From the NCBI GenBank assembly GCA_017440585.1, contig JAFSGW010000070.1, positions 1-32,468 on the forward strand: DNA of 32,468 nt, written 5' to 3'. Shown piece by piece: positions 31,683 to 32,468 of this stretch (positions are counted from its first letter, which is position 1; every line of letters starts with the position of its first letter). Origin of the DNA: Clostridia bacterium (GTDB taxonomy: Bacteria; Bacillota; Clostridia; UMGS1883). The position numbers and the translations under genes are program-made. The notes beneath the pieces were generated by a model that was not told the origin of the DNA, searched no databases, and worked only from the letters and a program-made list of their open reading frames with translations.

Positions 31683-31711
31683 AATATAACACAAAAAATC
31701 AAAATACGCAA
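31683..31711 (-). promoter_or_regulatory. Promoter of the mntA-hepT operon with operator half-site as -35 box
   Basis: On the minus strand TTGCGT (31711-31706), 17 nt, TATATT (31688-31683). The -35 hexamer is identical to the half-sites of the two palindromes upstream, so a repressor reading that word would compete with RNA polymerase. Confidence 0.75.
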
Positions 31712-31716
31712 TAGCA

Positions 31717-31735
31717 ACACGCAATTTTTGCGTGT
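31717..31735. promoter_or_regulatory. Palindromic operator 1 upstream of mntA
   Basis: ACACGCAA (31717-31724), TTT, TTGCGTGT (31728-31735): perfect 8-nt arms. It lies just upstream of the -35 box. It is the likely binding site of the HTH domain of MntA. Confidence 0.75.
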
Positions 31736-31751
31736 TTTTTCAAAATATTTT

Positions 31752-31766
31752 ACGCAACTTTTGCGT
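31752..31766. promoter_or_regulatory. Palindromic operator 2 upstream of mntA
   Basis: ACGCAA (31752-31757), CTT, TTGCGT (31761-31766), centred 33 nt (about three helical turns) from operator 1, so proteins on both sites would face the same side of the DNA. Confidence 0.75.
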
Positions 31767-31818
31767 GTTTATACCTATAGTGTGTGCCATTCGGCATATT
31801 TTATGCTTATAGTGAAGA

Positions 31819-31981
31819 TAAAAATTAGCGAAAATGGATGCAGGATCTTTCCTCCTAACCCCGAAGGGGCCTCCCTATGGCGTACAAACCAAATAAGCCG
31901 CATTTTGGCACAGCTAAAAATTAGCGAAAATGGATGCAGAATCTTTCTTCCGAACCCCGAAGGGGCCTCCCGACGGCGTAC
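31819..31981. repeat. 67-nt tandem duplication
   Basis: Copy 1 is 31819-31885 and copy 2 is 31915-31981. They have the same length, match at 62 of 67 positions, and start 96 nt apart. Each begins TAAAAATTAGCGAAAATGG and contains the small hairpin CCCC-GAA-GGGG. Copy 2 continues into a large palindrome. Confidence 0.9.
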
Positions 31982-32012
31982 GAGTGTACGCCGAGCGGTT
32001 CGGAAGGAAGAT
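31941..32012. repeat. Large branched hairpin with GTAC core, copy 3
   Basis: The outer arms 31941-31956 (ATCTTTCTTCCGAACC) and 31997-32012 pair over 16 positions with one G-T pair. Inside are CCCC-GAA-GGGG (31955-31965) and the perfect CGGCGTAC-GAGT-GTACGCCG (31974-31993). The core relates it to 20159-20174. Confidence 0.8.
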
Positions 32013-32030
32013 AACGCAAGGACATAAAAT

Positions 32031-32061
32031 AAAAACAGACCGCTTATTTCTAAGCGGTCTG
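32031..32061 (-). terminator. Terminator after gap
   Basis: On the minus strand CAGACCGCTTA, GAAA, TAAGCGGTCTG, then TTTTTATT: a perfect 11-bp stem (32036-32046 / 32051-32061) with a T-tail, about 60 nt after the gap stop. Confidence 0.88.
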
Positions 32062-32122
32062 CACATTACACATATAAACTAAATACTTGTCCTTGCGTGG
32101 TCTGCGCCATTTGCGCAATTTT

Positions 32123-32468
32123 TTATGCAAGTTCTGCGAAGTACTTAATAGTTCTTACCATCTGGCTTGTGTAGCTGTTTTCGTTGTCATACCAGGAAAC
32201 AACCTGTACCTGATAAAGGTCATCGCCAATCTTGGAAACCATTGTCTGTGTAGCATCGAAGAGAGAACCGTATGTCATACCGATAACGTCGGAGGAAACG
32301 ATTTCGTCTTCGTTGTAACCGAAGGAAGCAGAAGAAGCAGCCTTCATAGCAGCGTTGATGCCTTCCTTAGTTACGTCAGCACCCTTAACAACAGCTGTAA
32401 GGATTGTTGTGGAACCTGTGGGAACGGGAACTCTCTGAGCAGCACCGATGAGCTTGCCGTTAAGTTCG
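32123..32468 (-). CDS. gap: Glyceraldehyde-3-phosphate dehydrogenase (partial, C-terminal part)
   Basis: The last 115 codons of a type I phosphorylating GAPDH, which makes 1,3-bisphosphoglycerate in glycolysis. The visible catalytic-domain segments are [19 protein letters not shown] at the edge, then ITKE-like [25 protein letters not shown] and the family end [19 protein letters not shown]. The frame is open across the window edge, so the N-terminal NAD domain and catalytic cysteine lie outside. Codon choice is strongly biased, as expected for a very abundant protein. Confidence 0.97.
   Translation of the reverse strand, partial: ELNGKLIGAAQRVPVPTGSTTILTAVVKGADVTKEGINAAMKAASSASFGYNEDEIVSSDVIGMTYGSLFDATQTMVSKIGDDLYQVQVVSWYDNENSYTSQMVRTIKYFAELA

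Larger units (their letters stand above)
31663..32122. other. Non-coding region with toxin-antitoxin operators and structured repeats
   Basis: 460 nt without a credible gene. It holds the mntA promoter and operators (31683-31766), a 67-nt tandem duplication (31819-31981), a large hairpin (31941-32012), the gap terminator (32031-32061) and a short hairpin next to the gap stop. An open frame at 31656-32027 only reads through the duplication and has no ribosome site. Confidence 0.75.

Noticed and set aside
31656-32027. 123-codon open frame on the plus strand containing a repeated KISENGCRIF motif
   Set aside because: The amino-acid repeat only mirrors the 67-nt DNA duplication. The frame starts inside the antitoxin gene's leader, has no ribosome site and runs through palindromes and operators.

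Overview
The window looks like a piece of chromosome from a Gram-positive, probably spore-forming anaerobe of the class Clostridia (an Oscillospirales-like gut or rumen relative is my best guess). The basis is gene order and gene content: a rimP-nusA-rnpM-ylxQ-infB-rbfA-nrnA-truB-ribF translation operon, a yabB-like methyltransferase next to rsmI, rqcP, a signal-less LysM/L,D-transpeptidase pair, a short 2[4Fe-4S] ferredoxin, and secreted multidomain proteins with ruminococcal-style ends. Almost every gene is an ordinary chromosomal one. I see no phage, insertion sequence, CRISPR array, rRNA or tRNA.

Layout. 1-3403 (minus): polA, coaE and the start of a lytic transglycosylase. 3404-3738: a divergent control region with opposed polA and rimP promoters and a structured repeat. 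3739-11241 (plus): the nine-gene transcription/translation operon ending in ribF. 11347-12704 (plus): two overlapping LysM genes, the second an L,D-transpeptidase. 12739-18411 (minus): an 1890-residue secreted protein with a PI-PLC-like catalytic domain. 18559-22697 (minus): mscS, eda, guaB, dusB. 22835-24830 (plus): ferredoxin, a yabB/TrmN6-like methyltransferase, rsmI. 24975-28912 (minus): a secreted three-discoidin-domain protein, rqcP and an M18 aminopeptidase. 29046-30827 (plus): a GH127 beta-L-arabinofuranosidase. 30846-31662 (minus): a HEPN/MNT toxin-antitoxin pair whose antitoxin carries its own helix-turn-helix. 31663-32122: operators and structured repeats. 32123-32468 (minus): the C-terminal part of glyceraldehyde-3-phosphate dehydrogenase.

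The genes serve DNA repair and replication (polA), CoA, FAD and GMP synthesis (coaE, ribF, guaB), ribosome maturation and RNA modification (rimP, rbfA, truB, dusB, rsmI, the yabB-like gene, rqcP, infB, nusA), and plant-polymer and sugar-acid catabolism (GH127, eda, gap), plus cell-surface and secreted functions.

The most interesting material is non-coding. Two 108-nt elements, one upstream of polA and one upstream of rsmI, sit in the same orientation relative to the downstream gene, 35 and 44 nt before the start codon. Each forms an 11-bp stem closing a 58-nt loop, with a compensatory base-pair change between the copies. They could be a cis-regulatory RNA or a small palindromic mobile repeat. 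The HEPN/MNT promoter has its -35 box made of the same hexamer as two adjacent palindromic operators. Several other hairpin families (GTAC-core hairpins, a 67-nt tandem duplication, an AATTCA mini-hairpin array) lie between genes.
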